A DNA stretch of 64,000 bases from Platerodrilus igneus (taxonomy: Eukaryota; Arthropoda; Insecta; Coleoptera; Lycidae), in assembly GCA_036346225.1 (NCBI GenBank), contig JARFIW010001491.1, positions 3,224,001 to 3,288,000 on the forward strand, read 5' to 3'. Positions 1 to 10,077 of this stretch are shown here, one piece after another. Positions within the stretch are counted from its first letter, which is position 1; each line of letters starts with the position of its first letter. The notes beneath the pieces are model-generated. The model saw only the letters and a program-made list of their open reading frames with translations, ran no database searches and was not told the origin of the DNA. A program made the translations under genes and the position numbers.

Positions 1-1172
1 ATCGAATAGTCAAAAGTCTAAGAGTCTAAGAGGCCGAAATTCATATTACCACCGGTATATATAGCAAAAAGCCTGTCTGTCGGTCTGTTCCCCAAAACGG
101 GTAATTCTAAAGAATTTCTCATTCTCTGTTCCCAGTCCGTCGCTCGCGCGTCGGTTTTTACAAATTTTTCACTCGCCCCATTTAAATCTCAGAAATTCAC
201 ACGGCACGCAAACATGTCCGAGAAAAACTAATTAATTTTGTACAGAAATTGTTGTTTCTACCTCTGATATTTGCATCCTATTTTCAACCAATTGTGACCC
301 TCGTGACGTTGCTTAAATCACGCCTTTTACTATATGTGTCTCGGTCTCGCGCATATTATCTGTCTCTATCTAACCTGTTCTTAGTGGTGCAAATTGATAT
401 TCCTTACTATCGATTATTTCAGTCCACATGGACTGTTATCTGGGTTTAATAACCCCGTATCGCACCTTCTCGTGAATATTAAGCCACGGTTTCTTCAAGA
501 TTCTTTGAAACCATTTGTTATCTACACAATTTTCGCCGTACGTGATATTTAAACTACGCAGGTGTTCAAAATAATATTAATTCTCAGAGCTTTTTAAATA
601 AACCCTGTTTTGTATTTCGTGCTAAAGCATCTGACTGTTTCCAATATCCTTAGAATCGACATGTTTATCTAAACAAATTAAACTGAAATTGCCTTTTAAA
701 ATACGCAGGTGTGTTTAAACATCCTACTTCTAACTAACACTTCTAGGATTTGCTTTTTATTGGGTTTTTACAAGTTTCTATAGATATTATCTGTTACTAA
801 CGATTCAATTAACTTCAATTAAAATTGACTTCTATCCTTTCATTTTTAGCGAATACAAGTTAAATATTAATTATTATGTGTACACTTTGTTTTACTACCG
901 GTTACGTAAAATAGGGTTAATTAATATAAATTTTGCACGTAATTTCCATTTGTTTAGGAATAATTACATTACACGCAGAGCTTTTTAATACTGCTTCTTT
1001 TGATATAAAGCGTCTTGTACATGATTTAAATCTCTTATGTTTAATGAAACTAATAAATTTTTATGCTTCACGGTTTTAATAACGCGTATTATCTAATAAT
1101 ATTCATTATACACGGTGATTAAAATTATTTGATGTGATTATTTAATTTTCTACCCTGGTCTAAATATGAGTA
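1..1172 (-). repeat. LTR-like direct repeat, left copy (truncated by window start)
   Basis: Near-identical to 8079-9239. The match starts at base 1, so the repeat probably extends beyond the window. Differences from the right copy are mostly one extra base in A or T runs, for example the runs at about 65, 155, 590 and 750, plus a 2-base insertion near 425. On the minus strand it would be the start of the 3' LTR. The ORF at 249-449 is an open stretch with no recognisable product. Confidence 0.75.
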
Positions 1173-1254
1173 TTTTCCCCCTATTTGAATACAAATAATC
1201 CCACTTATTTGAATGCAAATATAAAGCATTTAGACAAAAATTACAAAAAAAATT

Positions 1255-1850
1255 GCCTATCTCTCTCTACCCTTATCTATCTAACTTACCTACTTTGTCT
1301 CCAATTCAAAAAAAAATATTTACACCTACCTATATCCCTATCCTATTCCTAACTCTCACCTCATTCTATAAACTGAAATTATCCCTAACTTCATCCTACT
1401 TATCCATCTAATCCTATATACATCCTATATACCTATCCTATTCCTAACTTTTAACTAATCTTCACTATACTTTACTCCCCCCTACCTAGTCCTATATGCC
1501 TATCCTACTCTTACTCTATTCCTAACTCTCCACTAATCTTATATGAAATATCTATACTTAACCTATCTTCTTTTCTTCCTACATTTACTCTTTATTCTCA
1601 TCCTAAGCCTATTTCTAATTATCTCCCATATTTATCCTATACCTAGCTTTATTTTCTATACACACCTACTTCTACTCTTCTTATACACCTATTCTATCCC
1701 TATCCTATTTAAATCTAACTCTCTTCTTGACCCTCCAAGTCTTTCTTCTCACCATCCTAATACTCTTCATCCCTATTTCTCCCCTTCTATATCTATACTT
1801 ATCATCCCTGTTATCTCACATACAATAAACTTATCACCCCTATTATCCTG
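1255..1850 (-). repeat. Purine-rich low-complexity tract (pyrimidine-rich on plus strand); second copy 3885-4440
   Basis: About 600 bp built from variations of a CCTATCCTATTCCTAACT theme on the plus strand, so purine-rich on the element strand. It lies between the truncated RT and the LTR-like block, where a polypurine tract belongs, but it is far longer than a normal tract. The open frame at 1543-1851 is a by-product of composition and is not a gene. Confidence 0.6.
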
Positions 1851-1924
1851 ACTCTTAAATATTCCTTCTTCTTCAGTCCCTAAACTTGTCTGTTTCTTAT
1901 TTATTCTTATTTCCTTTTCTGCCG

Positions 1925-2600
1925 ACAAACCAAACGATACTACTTTACAATTATCGATTTTTCCTCTATGGAAAATCCTATGTACCTTCTAGAATTCTTA
2001 TGTAATGGAATCCGCCAGAATAAATTCCTTAAATCTACTTTATTAAAACAAACTTGCCACTAACCTCATCACAAATAATTCTGCCTTCACCTGCTCCTGA
2101 TATGCTGCTTCTACCCCACTACTTCTGCATGTTTTTGTAATAAAGCTTGAACCTCTACTCCTATCCTCTGGACATCTTATTGTGTTGATCTGTTTAACTT
2201 CATCATCCTCTACCTCTACTACATTAATACTAAACCCCGTGTCATCCTCTGTGACTTCATAACTGCCCTTCCATGGCACTACCCTATCATTAATCCTTAT
2301 TACCTTCCGTTCCATATCTATCAAAACCCTAACTTCATCATACAGTCAACACCTAAAATGCTCTGAAACATCAGTCCAGGTACAATTACAAACTCCTGTT
2401 CACAGCTTAAAGCTCCTATATCTATCCTAAGCACCACAACACTATTTACTACAGCAAACTTCTTTTTATTTGGAGCTACTAAATGGCTACGCTTTATAGG
2501 CATAATTCTATCACAAACCTTATCCCTAATTTTGCTGACGAATTCCACCGATATTAAACTCGCCTCTGCCCCTGTATCAAGTAATACTTCTACATTATTC
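1925..2600 (-). pseudogene. Protease/RT remnant, duplicate copy 1
   Basis: Minus-strand copy of the protease and first RT block found at 4540-5240. The protease active-site triplet D-T-G, in the context LLDTGAEAS, lies at about 2568-2577. It is followed by the hydrophobic stretch ending in ILGVDCMMKLG. Unlike copy 2 it stays in frame across the T-run near 2463, but it is broken by 1-bp losses near 2325 and 2157, so two short frames (2321-2548 and 2043-2324) replace one. A retropepsin would cut the Gag-Pol polyprotein; this copy cannot encode a full one as assembled. The RT part ends at about 1930 with no catalytic motif. Confidence 0.7.
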
Positions 2601-2732
2601 TCAAAATTTCTAAATTAATAATTGGCAAACATAAATTTTCCTTAGTTTCTGGCTCTACTTCCTCCTCAATTTTGAAAAATTCACGTGGATGTTCATATAC
2701 ATTTACACTGAAATCTAGTGGTCTGTCGCGTT

Positions 2733-3337
2733 CTAAAAATCCTGTCCAGGTCTGTTTTCCCTACTCGGTCCTGGTCTAGCCGTCACCTCAGCGTATGTCC
2801 TAGGCGTTTCCACTCGTTCCGTGTCTGTATTAGCAGTCCCGCTCATGTCTGGTGAACTATTCATTCTGGTAGGTCCCGGTCTCGGTGCAGGTCCCCTTCC
2901 TAAACTATTACTCCTAACGTATGGTCGTCTCTGTTCCCAATTCTGTCGCTGGTATCCGTAACTATTCCCCCGTCTAGCGTAGTTGTCCCTTCTATTGTCA
3001 AACCTAACTGTGTTGATCTGTCTTTCCCTATTATCCCGAGGTCGTCCACTACTTACGTCGTCGTACCTCTGCAGGTATTCCAAAACATTTCTCTGTCCAC
3101 TATGTTCTGTAGTGCTACGTGCTGTCTTATTTCTGCCTCGAAGTGTCGTGATAAATACTTAATAATTTGTCGGTCCGTCAGTGGTGGGTTCAGTTGCTTT
3201 GCTATGCTATACTTGCGTATAGCATATTGCTCCCTACTTCCTGAAAATTCTCCCTTAAATTTCCCTGTGATTAAGTCGTCTCGTACCTGGTCTTGTCTGT
3301 GGTCACTCCAGTAGTGCTTTAAAAATTTGTTTTCAAA
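2733..3337 (-). pseudogene. gag C-terminal (nucleocapsid-like) remnant, duplicate copy 1
   Basis: Near-identical to 5369-5983. It encodes an Arg/Gly/Pro-rich basic tail with RRDNYARRG and a proline-rich end (RPGPSRENR), and lacks a CCHC zinc knuckle. Relative to copy 2 it lacks 7 bp in the capsid-to-tail linker and one base near 3078, which breaks the frame. Its 5' side is cut at 3337 by the duplication junction, so the capsid part is missing. Confidence 0.7.
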
Positions 3338-4384
3338 GTGTGTTTAAACATCCTACTTCTAACTAACACTTCTAGGATTTGCTTTTTATTGGGTTTTTAC
3401 AAGTTTCTATAGATATTATCTGTTACTAACGATTCAATTACCTTCAATTAAAATTGACTTCTATCCTTTCATTTTTAGCGAATACAAGTTAAATATTAAT
3501 TATTATGTGTACACTTTGTTTTACTACCGGTTACTTAAAATAGGGTTAATTAATATAAATTTTGCACGTAATTTTCATTTGTTTAGAATAATTACATTAC
3601 ACGCAGAGCTTTTAATACTGCTTCTTTTGATATAAAGCGTCTTGTACATGATTTAAATCTCTTATGTTTAATGAAACTAATAAATTTTTATGCTTCACGG
3701 TTTTAATAACGCGTATTATCTAATAATATTCATTATACACGGTGATTAAAATTATTTGATGTGATTATTTAATTTTCTACCCTGGTCTAAATATGAGTAT
3801 TTTCCCCCTATTTGAATACAAATAATCCCACTTATTTGAATGCAAATATAAAGCATTTAGACAAAAAATTACAAAAAAATTGCCTATCTCTCTCACCCTT
3901 ATCTATCTAACTTACCTACTTTGTCTCCAATTCAAAAAAAAATATTTACACCTACCTATATCCCTATCCTATTCCTAACTCTCACCTCATTCTATAAACT
4001 GAAATTATCCCTAACTTCATCCTACTTATCCATCTAATCCTATATACATCCTATATACCTATCCTATTCCTAACTTTTAACTAATCTTCACTATACTTTA
4101 CTTCCCCCTACCTAATCCTATATGCCTATCCTACTCTTACTCTATTCCTAACTCTCCACTAATCTTATATGAAATATCTATACTTAACCTATCTTCTTTT
4201 CTTCCTACATTTACTCTTTATTCTCATCCTAAAGCCTATTTCTAATTATCTCCCATATTTATCCTATACCTAGCTTTATTTTCTATACACACCTACTTCT
4301 ACTCTTCTATATACACCTATTCTATCCCTATCCTATTTAAATCTAACTCTCTTCTTGACCCTCCAAGTCTTTCTTCTCACCATC

Positions 4385-5240
4385 CTAATACTCTTCATCC
4401 CTATTTCTCCCCACTTCTATATCTATACTTATCATCCCTGTTATCTCACATACAATAAACTTATCACCCCTATTATCCTGACTCTTAAATATTCCTTCTT
4501 CTTCAGTCCCTAAACTTGTCTGTTTCTTATTTATTCTTATTTCCTTTTCTGCCGACAAACCAAACGATACTACTTTACAATTATCGATTTTTCCCTCTAT
4601 GGAAAATCCTATGTACCTTCTAGAATTCTTATGTAATGGAATCCGCCAGAATAAATTCCTTAAATCTACTTTATTAAAAACAAACTTGCCACTTAACCTC
4701 ATCACAAATAATTCTGCCTTCACCTGCTCCTGATATGCTGCTTCTACCCCCACTACTTCTGCATGTTTTTGTAATAAAGCTTGAACCTCTACTCTCCTAT
4801 CCTCTGGACATCTTATTGTGTTGATCTGTTTAACTTCATCATCCTCTACCTCTACTACATTAATACTAAACCCCGTGTCATCCTCTGTGACTTCATAACT
4901 GCCCTTCCATGGCACTACCCTATCATTAATCCTTATTACCTTCCGTTCCATATCTATCAAAACCCCTAACTTCATCATACAGTCAACACCTAAAATGCTC
5001 TGAAACATCAGTCCAGGTACAATTACAAACTCCTGTTCACAGCTTAAAGCTCCTATATCTATCCTAAGCACCACAACACTATTTACTACAGCAAACTTCT
5101 TTTATTTGGAGCTACTAAATGGCTACGCTTTATAGGCATAATTCTATCACAAACCTTATCCCTAATTTTGCTGACGAATTCCACCGATATTAAACTCGCC
5201 TCTGCCCCTGTATCAAGTAATACTTCTACATTATTCTCAA
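4385..5240 (-). pseudogene. Aspartic protease plus start of reverse transcriptase, copy 2
   Basis: A retropepsin-like domain opens with LLDTGAEAS (Asp-Thr-Gly at about 5207-5215), continues through KIRDKVCDRIMPIKR, and ends with the flap-side stretch VIVPGLMFQSILGVD. About 90 residues later comes the RT fingers motif KVDLRNLFWRIPLHK, then VVSFGL, which resembles the PFGL block of Ty3/gypsy RTs. The frame is broken at a T-run near 5098, where unit 1 has one more T. Past the PFGL-like block the reading turns Lys/Glu-rich and unrecognisable; the YxDD box is absent. Role by family: polyprotein processing and cDNA synthesis. The segment between protease and RT looks shortened compared with other gypsy elements. 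Confidence 0.75.
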
Positions 5241-5368
5241 AATTTCTAAATTAATAATTGGCAAACATAAATTTTCCTTAGTTTCTGGCTCTACTTCCTC
5301 CTCAATTTTGAAAAATTCACGTGGATGTTCATACACATTTACACTGAAATCTAGTGGTCTGTCGCGTT

Positions 5369-5737
5369 CTAAAAATCCTGTCCAGGTCTGTTTTCCCTAC
5401 TCGGTCCTGGTCTAGCCGTCACCTCAGCGTATGTCCTAGGCGTTTCCACTCGTTCCGTGTCTGTATTAGCAGTCCCGCTCATGTCTGGTGAACTATTCAT
5501 TCTGGTAGGTCCCGGTCTCGGTGCAGGTCCCCTTCCTAAACTATTACTCCTAACGTATGGTCGTCTCTGTTCCCAATTCTGTCGCTGGTATCCGTAACTA
5601 TTCCCCCGTCTAGCGTAGTTGTCCCTTCTATTGTCAAACCTAACTGTGTTGATCTGTCTTTCCCTATTATCCCGAGGTCGTCCACTACTTACGTCGTCGT
5701 ACCTCTGCAGGTATTCCAAAAACATTTCTCTGTCCAC
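5369..5737 (-). CDS. gag C-terminal basic region (nucleocapsid-like)
   Basis: An open stretch of 122 codons. It begins MDREMFLEYLQRYDD, then turns strongly basic and Arg/Gly/Tyr-rich (residues about 30-75), and ends Pro/Ser/Thr-rich. There is no CCHC knuckle, so RNA binding would rely on the Arg-rich part; this is inference. It lies just downstream of the capsid-like ORF (59 bp away) and upstream of protease, as expected in Gag-Pol. The separate frame may be real or may reflect an indel near 5740-5800. The initiating Met is not certain, because gag probably starts far upstream and this would be part of the same polyprotein. Confidence 0.6.
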   Translation of the reverse strand: MDREMFLEYLQRYDDVSSGRPRDNRERQINTVRFDNRRDNYARRGNSYGYQRQNWEQRRPYVRSNSLGRGPAPRPGPTRMNSSPDMSGTANTDTERVETPRTYAEVTARPGPSRENRPGQDF

Positions 5738-5795
5738 TATGTTCTGTAGTGCTACGTGCTGTCTTATTTCTGCCTCGAAGTGTCGTGATAAATAC

Positions 5796-6296
5796 TTAAT
5801 AATTTGTCGGTCCGTCAGTGGTGGGTTCAGTATTCAGTTGCTTTGCTATGCTATACTTGCGTATAGCATATTGCTCCCTACTTCCTGAAAATTCTCCCTT
5901 AAATTTCCCTGTGATTAAGTCGTCTCGTACCTGGTCTTGTCTGTGGTCACTCCAGTAGTGCTTTAAAAATTTGTTTTCAAAGTCCTGATACGTGTCTATG
6001 TCCTGTCCTACTAAATTGTACCACGCTTCCGCATTGTCCTTTAATAAAGCCTTTATCGTATTTAGTTTAGTCTGTTCGTCAAATAAATTTCCCACTAGAT
6101 TTCTTACACTATTAATAAAAATTTGTGGATTTACCCTGTTATCGCCATAAAACTTCATGTGTTGGTCCAATGATACTCCACCTGTAGAAAATCTGGGACC
6201 ATCCCCCGTTAAACTTGACATGTTGTATTTGATACTACTAACTTCGCGTTCTACCCTGCCTAACTGATCCCTACATGAGTCCGTCACTTCAGTCAT
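5796..6296 (-). CDS. gag, capsid-like domain
   Basis: 166 codons. The central part has the signature of the insect retrotransposon gag family: KFYGDNRVNPQIFINSVRN, then AWYNLVGQDIDTYQDFENKF and LKHYWSDHRQDQVRDDL, then a short helical tail with REQYAIR. These correspond to the helical capsid region that multimerises into the particle. The first 40 residues are polar and could be coiled-coil linked to the upstream ORF. ATG at 6296 follows an AT-rich leader. The C-terminus runs out of frame near 5835, close to the 7-bp segment that unit 1 lacks, and the basic region continues in another frame. Confidence 0.75.
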   Translation of the reverse strand: MTEVTDSCRDQLGRVEREVSSIKYNMSSLTGDGPRFSTGGVSLDQHMKFYGDNRVNPQIFINSVRNLVGNLFDEQTKLNTIKALLKDNAEAWYNLVGQDIDTYQDFENKFLKHYWSDHRQDQVRDDLITGKFKGEFSGSREQYAIRKYSIAKQLNTEPTTDGPTNY

Positions 6297-6414
6297 TTTA
6301 CATTAATCTCTTCTTCACAAAAATGCGTACTTCGGACCTTAAATGTCCCATTTCCTGTCGAAGACCTGTAATATCACGCTCATTTTTTCAACCCTATTTT
6401 CAACTTCCCCATCT

Positions 6415-6597
6415 TTACGGTAAGACTATTTTAAATTCTGAAACTTCTTGATTCGTCTTATCTATTTTCTGACTAATTTGCTCAAACTTACGATTCGATT
6501 CCTCACTCATTTCTCTAATCTCTTCTAACTTCCTGTTCGATTCTTCCCTAGCTCTATTAGATTCATCGTTCATCCTCTCTAGCATTCTCATTATCAT
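6415..6597 (-). CDS. Short coiled-coil ORF at gag N-terminus
   Basis: 60 codons of almost pure heptad-like Glu/Arg/Asn/Lys sequence, with the repeated element EESNRK three times (SNRAREESNRKLEE, then EESNRKFEQ). It lies 118 bp upstream of the capsid ORF on the same strand. It is probably the N-terminal coiled coil of Gag, separated by an indel, rather than an independent gene. No homologue is recognised. Confidence 0.5.
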   Translation of the reverse strand: MIMRMLERMNDESNRAREESNRKLEEIREMSEESNRKFEQISQKIDKTNQEVSEFKIVLP

Positions 6598-6847
6598 CTC
6601 GTTTCCTTGATCCCTGATTCCGTCCTCGACTGATCTCTACTGCCTCCAGCTTCTTACATTTTAGAATTTTCTCACACAATGCACTATCGTCACTTCCAAT
6701 TTCCACTCCTTGACTCCTTAACCACTCTTTTCTCTGCATACGTTCTAATCACTCACACACTCAAAAATACTCTTAAATTTATACACACACAAAACTCTCT
6801 CTCAGATCGCCAGTTTCCTGGAATAAAATCACAAAAATTTTATTTGG

Positions 6848-7051
6848 AACTCGAGCCCTCACGTTGTGGTCGCCATATACTGCTGTGATATACTCCTGTG
6901 ATTGCGGGTACTGGCCCTAAAAAAAAATATTCGAGCCTCACGAATTGGGCGCCAAGAACTGCTGTGATATTCTCCTGTGAATGCGGGAACTGGGTCCTTT
7001 CAACAAAAAAATTCTAATCCCACCGATTGATGCATCATAAACTGCTGTGAT
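6848..7051 (-). repeat. Triplicated primer-binding-site-like module (tRNA-Lys complement)
   Basis: Three modules about 80 bp apart (7011-7051, 6928-6970, 6848-6892). On the minus strand each reads ATATCACAGCAGT plus a version of TGGCGCCCAA..CGTGAGGCTCGA. That resembles the complement of the 3' end of tRNA-Lys(CTT), the usual primer of many insect gypsy elements. The middle copy is closest; the first is degenerate (TGATGCATCAATCGG). They sit between the LTR-like block and gag, where the primer site belongs. A related copy is at 37434-37575 on the plus strand. Confidence 0.65.
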
Positions 7052-7061
7052 CCTGTTTTCG

Positions 7062-9238
7062 CCTCGGCTGCTCACCTAATTTTATAAACCTCCTCATTCA
7101 TAAAAAAAAAACAACACATTCCTACCACAAACATCAACGTTAACTCTATTTACATCAATATTCAGAATACATTAAATTTTCAAATTAAATTTCAGCATAA
7201 AATTCAGTTTTAAAAAGAATTTCAAGATTAATTTTATTATCATTTTAATGTGCATCCAGAATTAAGTCCTTGTTGGATGCCTACTAATTAATATAACAAT
7301 ATAAGCAGACCGGAGTCTGAGTATAAAGGAGCATCTACCACCCTTTACGTTAATTAACCAGGTTCGTCTAATTGAGCTCAAAGACATACCCAAAGTTTCA
7401 TCATATTCCCGAACATCAATACTAAATACCCCTTTCTACTTAAACAAGCAAATTTCATCTTAAAATTAAAATTTCATGGTTAGTACAATTTCACTAATGT
7501 CCATTTAAAGTAAATCAATTATAAAGTTATTCAACACACACAAAAATGTCAAACAAAATAGTATAATTTACCTGAAGGTTACTGTCCTCGTAGCTTCAAT
7601 GTACATCGTCCCTTTAGTTAATCACACCATTCCAACAGGATTATATTTACGGCTTCTAATTCTCAACGCTTTTAAAATTTTCTCCATCACCATTTATTTA
7701 AAGTTGTTTCTGGGCTTTTCCGGAACTCATCTGTGTATATCTGACCCTTGTTTCGTGGATCCAGACACGTATTTGAACCATTTAATTATTAACACCCCCG
7801 AAAAATAACAAAGAAATTCATACTTCTTTCACCAAGATACGCCAAAACTGCCTACTTTTGTGTATTTATTTGTCATAGTAAATTTTACCAATTGGTACAG
7901 TGATACTAAATTTTATTACCTTGTATCTAAGTGCACTAAAGTATATTCATGTTAGCACGTAACGAACAAACTATTTTGAATCACCAAAATATACGAGCAA
8001 ACTTTAAATTATTTTATCAAACTAAAATGCACTGTTTAGCATCTTGAATCAAGTCGCGGATGTAAGAGCTTTTAACGCATCGAATAGTCAAAAGTCTAAG
8101 AGTCTAAGAGGCCGAAATTCATATTACCACCGGTATATATAGCAAAAGCCTGTCTGTCGGTCTGTTCCCCAAAACGGGTAATTCTAAAGAATTTCTCATT
8201 CTCTGTTCCCAGTCCGTCGCTCGCGCGTCGGTTTTACAAATTTTCACTCGCCCCATTTAAATCTCAGAAATTCACACGGCACGCAAACATGTCCGAGAAA
8301 ACTAATTAATTTTGTACAGAAATTGTTGTTTCTACCTCTGATATTTGCATCCTATTTTCAACCAATTGTGACCCTCGTGACGTTGCTTAAATCACGCCTT
8401 TTACTATATGTGTCTCGGTCTCGCGCATATTATCTGTCTCTATCTAACCTGTTCTTAGTGGTGCAAATTGATATTCCTTACTATCGATTATTTCAGTCCA
8501 TGGACTGTTATCTGGGTTTAATAACCCCGTATCGCACCTTCTCGTGAATATTAAGCCACGGTTTCTTCAAGATTCTTTGAAACCATTTGTTATCTACACA
8601 ATTTTCGCCGTACGTGATATTTAAACTACGCAGGTGTTCAAAATAATATTAATTCTCAGAGCTTTTAAATAAACCCTGTTTTGTATTTCGTGCTAAAGCA
8701 TCTGACTGTTTCCAATATCCTTAGAATCGACATGTTTATCTAAACAAATTAAACTGAAATTGCCTTTTAAAATACGCAGGTGTGTTTAAACATCCTACTT
8801 CTAACTAACACTTCTAGGATTTGCTTTTATTGGGTTTTACAAGTTTCTATAGATATTATCTGTTACTAACGATTCAATTACCTTCAATTAAAATTGACTT
8901 CTATCCTTTCATTTTAGCGAATACAAGTTAAATATTAATTATTATGTGTACACTTTGTTTTACTACCGGTTACTTAAAATAGGGTTAATTAATATAAATT
9001 TTGCACGTAATTTCCATTTGTTTAAGAATAATTACATTACACGCAGAGCTTTTTAATACTGCTTCTTTTGATATAAAGCGTCTTGTACATGATTTAAATC
9101 TCTTATGTTTAATGAAACTAATAAATTTTTATGCTTCACGGTTTTAATAACGCGTATTATCTAATAATATTCATTATACACGGTGATTAAAATTATTTGA
9201 TGTGATTATTTAATTTTCTACCCTGGTCTAAATATGAG

Positions 9239-9240
<2 letters not shown>
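7062..9240 (-). repeat. Inferred 5' LTR of the minus-strand element
   Basis: 8079-9239 is the right copy of the direct repeat also present at 1-1172. 7062-8078 is inferred to be the rest of the same LTR, because the primer-site modules begin just left of 7062 and no other LTR end is visible. That gives an LTR of about 2.2 kb, long but not unheard of. The outer end merges into an AT microsatellite at 9240. The ORFs at 7599-7808 and 8323-8547 have no recognisable product. Confidence 0.55.

Positions 9241-9283
<43 letters not shown>
9239..9283. repeat. (AT)n microsatellite
   Basis: About 20 AT dinucleotides directly abutting the end of the LTR-like repeat. The other LTR copy reads on into TTTTCCCCC at the same place. 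Confidence 0.95.
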
Positions 9284-9289
<6 letters not shown>

Positions 9290-9514
9290 AATAAATTATT
9301 GGTTGTGGGTTTCAGGTCAGCTGGCAAGTTCAGTACTACTCTTTTTTATAGCCTAAATTTTCGAATTTATTTTAATTCTTGATCACAGGCACTACAAATG
9401 ATAAATTTTAAAAAACTGGTACAGTTTGGTTTTAAAGTTACATACTAAATCGAGGTTTATATAAATAATTAGCAACAATGTAAAAAATAACGTTAAACAC
9501 TAAGATAATTATTG

Positions 9515-9562
9515 ATTATATATATATATTATATATTTATATATATATATATATATATATTT
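9515..9562. repeat. (AT)n microsatellite, interrupted
   Basis: Two AT runs separated by a short TTATATATTT interruption. Confidence 0.9.
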
Positions 9563-9590
9563 ATTTTGAGGGGCAAAATCATTTATTATT

Positions 9591-9829
9591 TGTCAGATAC
9601 CAATGTTGTTCTATGAAGATTGTATATGGTTCTGAGGCGACCCTAAGACGGGTTTACACTTGTCAGATACCGAATATTGTTCAATGAAGATTGTATATGG
9701 ATCTGAGACCTTATGACGGGTTTACACTTGTTAGATACCAATACTGTTCAACGGAGATTGTATATGGTTTTGAGGTAACCCTATTGCGGGTTTACACTTG
9801 TCAGATACCAATGCTGTTTTACAAGGGTT
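9591..9829. repeat. 70-bp minisatellite, about 3.4 copies
   Basis: Units start with TGTCAGATACC at 9591, 9661, 9729 and 9799 and end with GGGTTTACACT. Lengths are 70, 68 and 70 bp, then a partial unit. They differ by roughly 10-15 percent. The array lies just past the 3' side of the Penelope-like element and could be part of it; tandem copies of terminal sequence are common in that class. Confidence 0.9.
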
Positions 9830-10077
9830 GTTAATATGCTTATTGTTATGTAATTAGTTATTGTATGTATAAATAGAAATCATGTATGTAGGCTGTATTT
9901 CATGTTAATATCGCAAGGAAAACACAGGAAAAACTTGCAATGCTACCTAGATATTGTGGGCATTTGATTTTCATTTGTTATTTCTTTTAGTAATGGAATC
10001 CATTGTTCACTGAAAGTCACGGATTCGTTTGCAACGCAGTTATTTCTATGTAGGTTTATATAAGCAGCGTCTTTGAT

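Larger units (their letters stand above)
709..3337 (-). repeat. Tandem duplication inside the LTR element, unit 1
   Basis: This unit carries the end of the LTR-like block, the purine-rich tract, and RT, protease and nucleocapsid remnants. The next unit, 3338-5983, repeats it in the same order and orientation. The join at 3337/3338 jumps from inside gag back into the LTR-like block with only about 2 bp (GT) of shared sequence. The units differ by scattered 1-bp indels and a 7-bp indel (5829-5835, absent in unit 1). It could be a recent tandem duplication or a mis-joined haplotype/assembly duplication. Confidence 0.85.
3338..5983 (-). repeat. Tandem duplication inside the LTR element, unit 2
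   Basis: Second copy of 709-3337. Unlike unit 1 it continues rightward into intact gag (5984-6296), so it is the copy that keeps the original element order on the minus strand. Indels relative to unit 1 fall mainly in mononucleotide runs, so each copy is frameshifted at different places. Confidence 0.85.
1..9240 (-). mobile_element. Ty3/gypsy-like LTR retroelement, rearranged
   Basis: Read on the minus strand the order is LTR-like block (right), tRNA-Lys-like primer module (6848-7051), coiled-coil ORF, gag, basic nucleocapsid-like region, aspartic protease, beginning of RT, then LTR-like block (left). Direct repeats 1-1172 and 8079-9239 are nearly identical, and I infer they belong to the two LTRs, the left one running off the window. 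RT stops shortly after its first conserved block; no YxDD box, RNase H or integrase is present. A 2.6 kb stretch (709-3337) is repeated in tandem as 3338-5983. The element is therefore defective, or this assembly of it is. No target-site duplication can be tested because the left end is missing. Confidence 0.8.

Noticed and set aside
1543..1851. 102-codon hydrophobic frame resembling a membrane protein
   Set aside because: Lies in a pyrimidine-rich low-complexity tract; the duplicated copy at about 4185-4490 does not keep it open.
7599..7808. Possible env or accessory ORF in the long LTR
   Set aside because: 69 codons, no signal or family motif, inside an inferred LTR.
9591..9829. CRISPR-like array
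   Set aside because: Units are direct tandem repeats without unique spacers, in a eukaryotic context.
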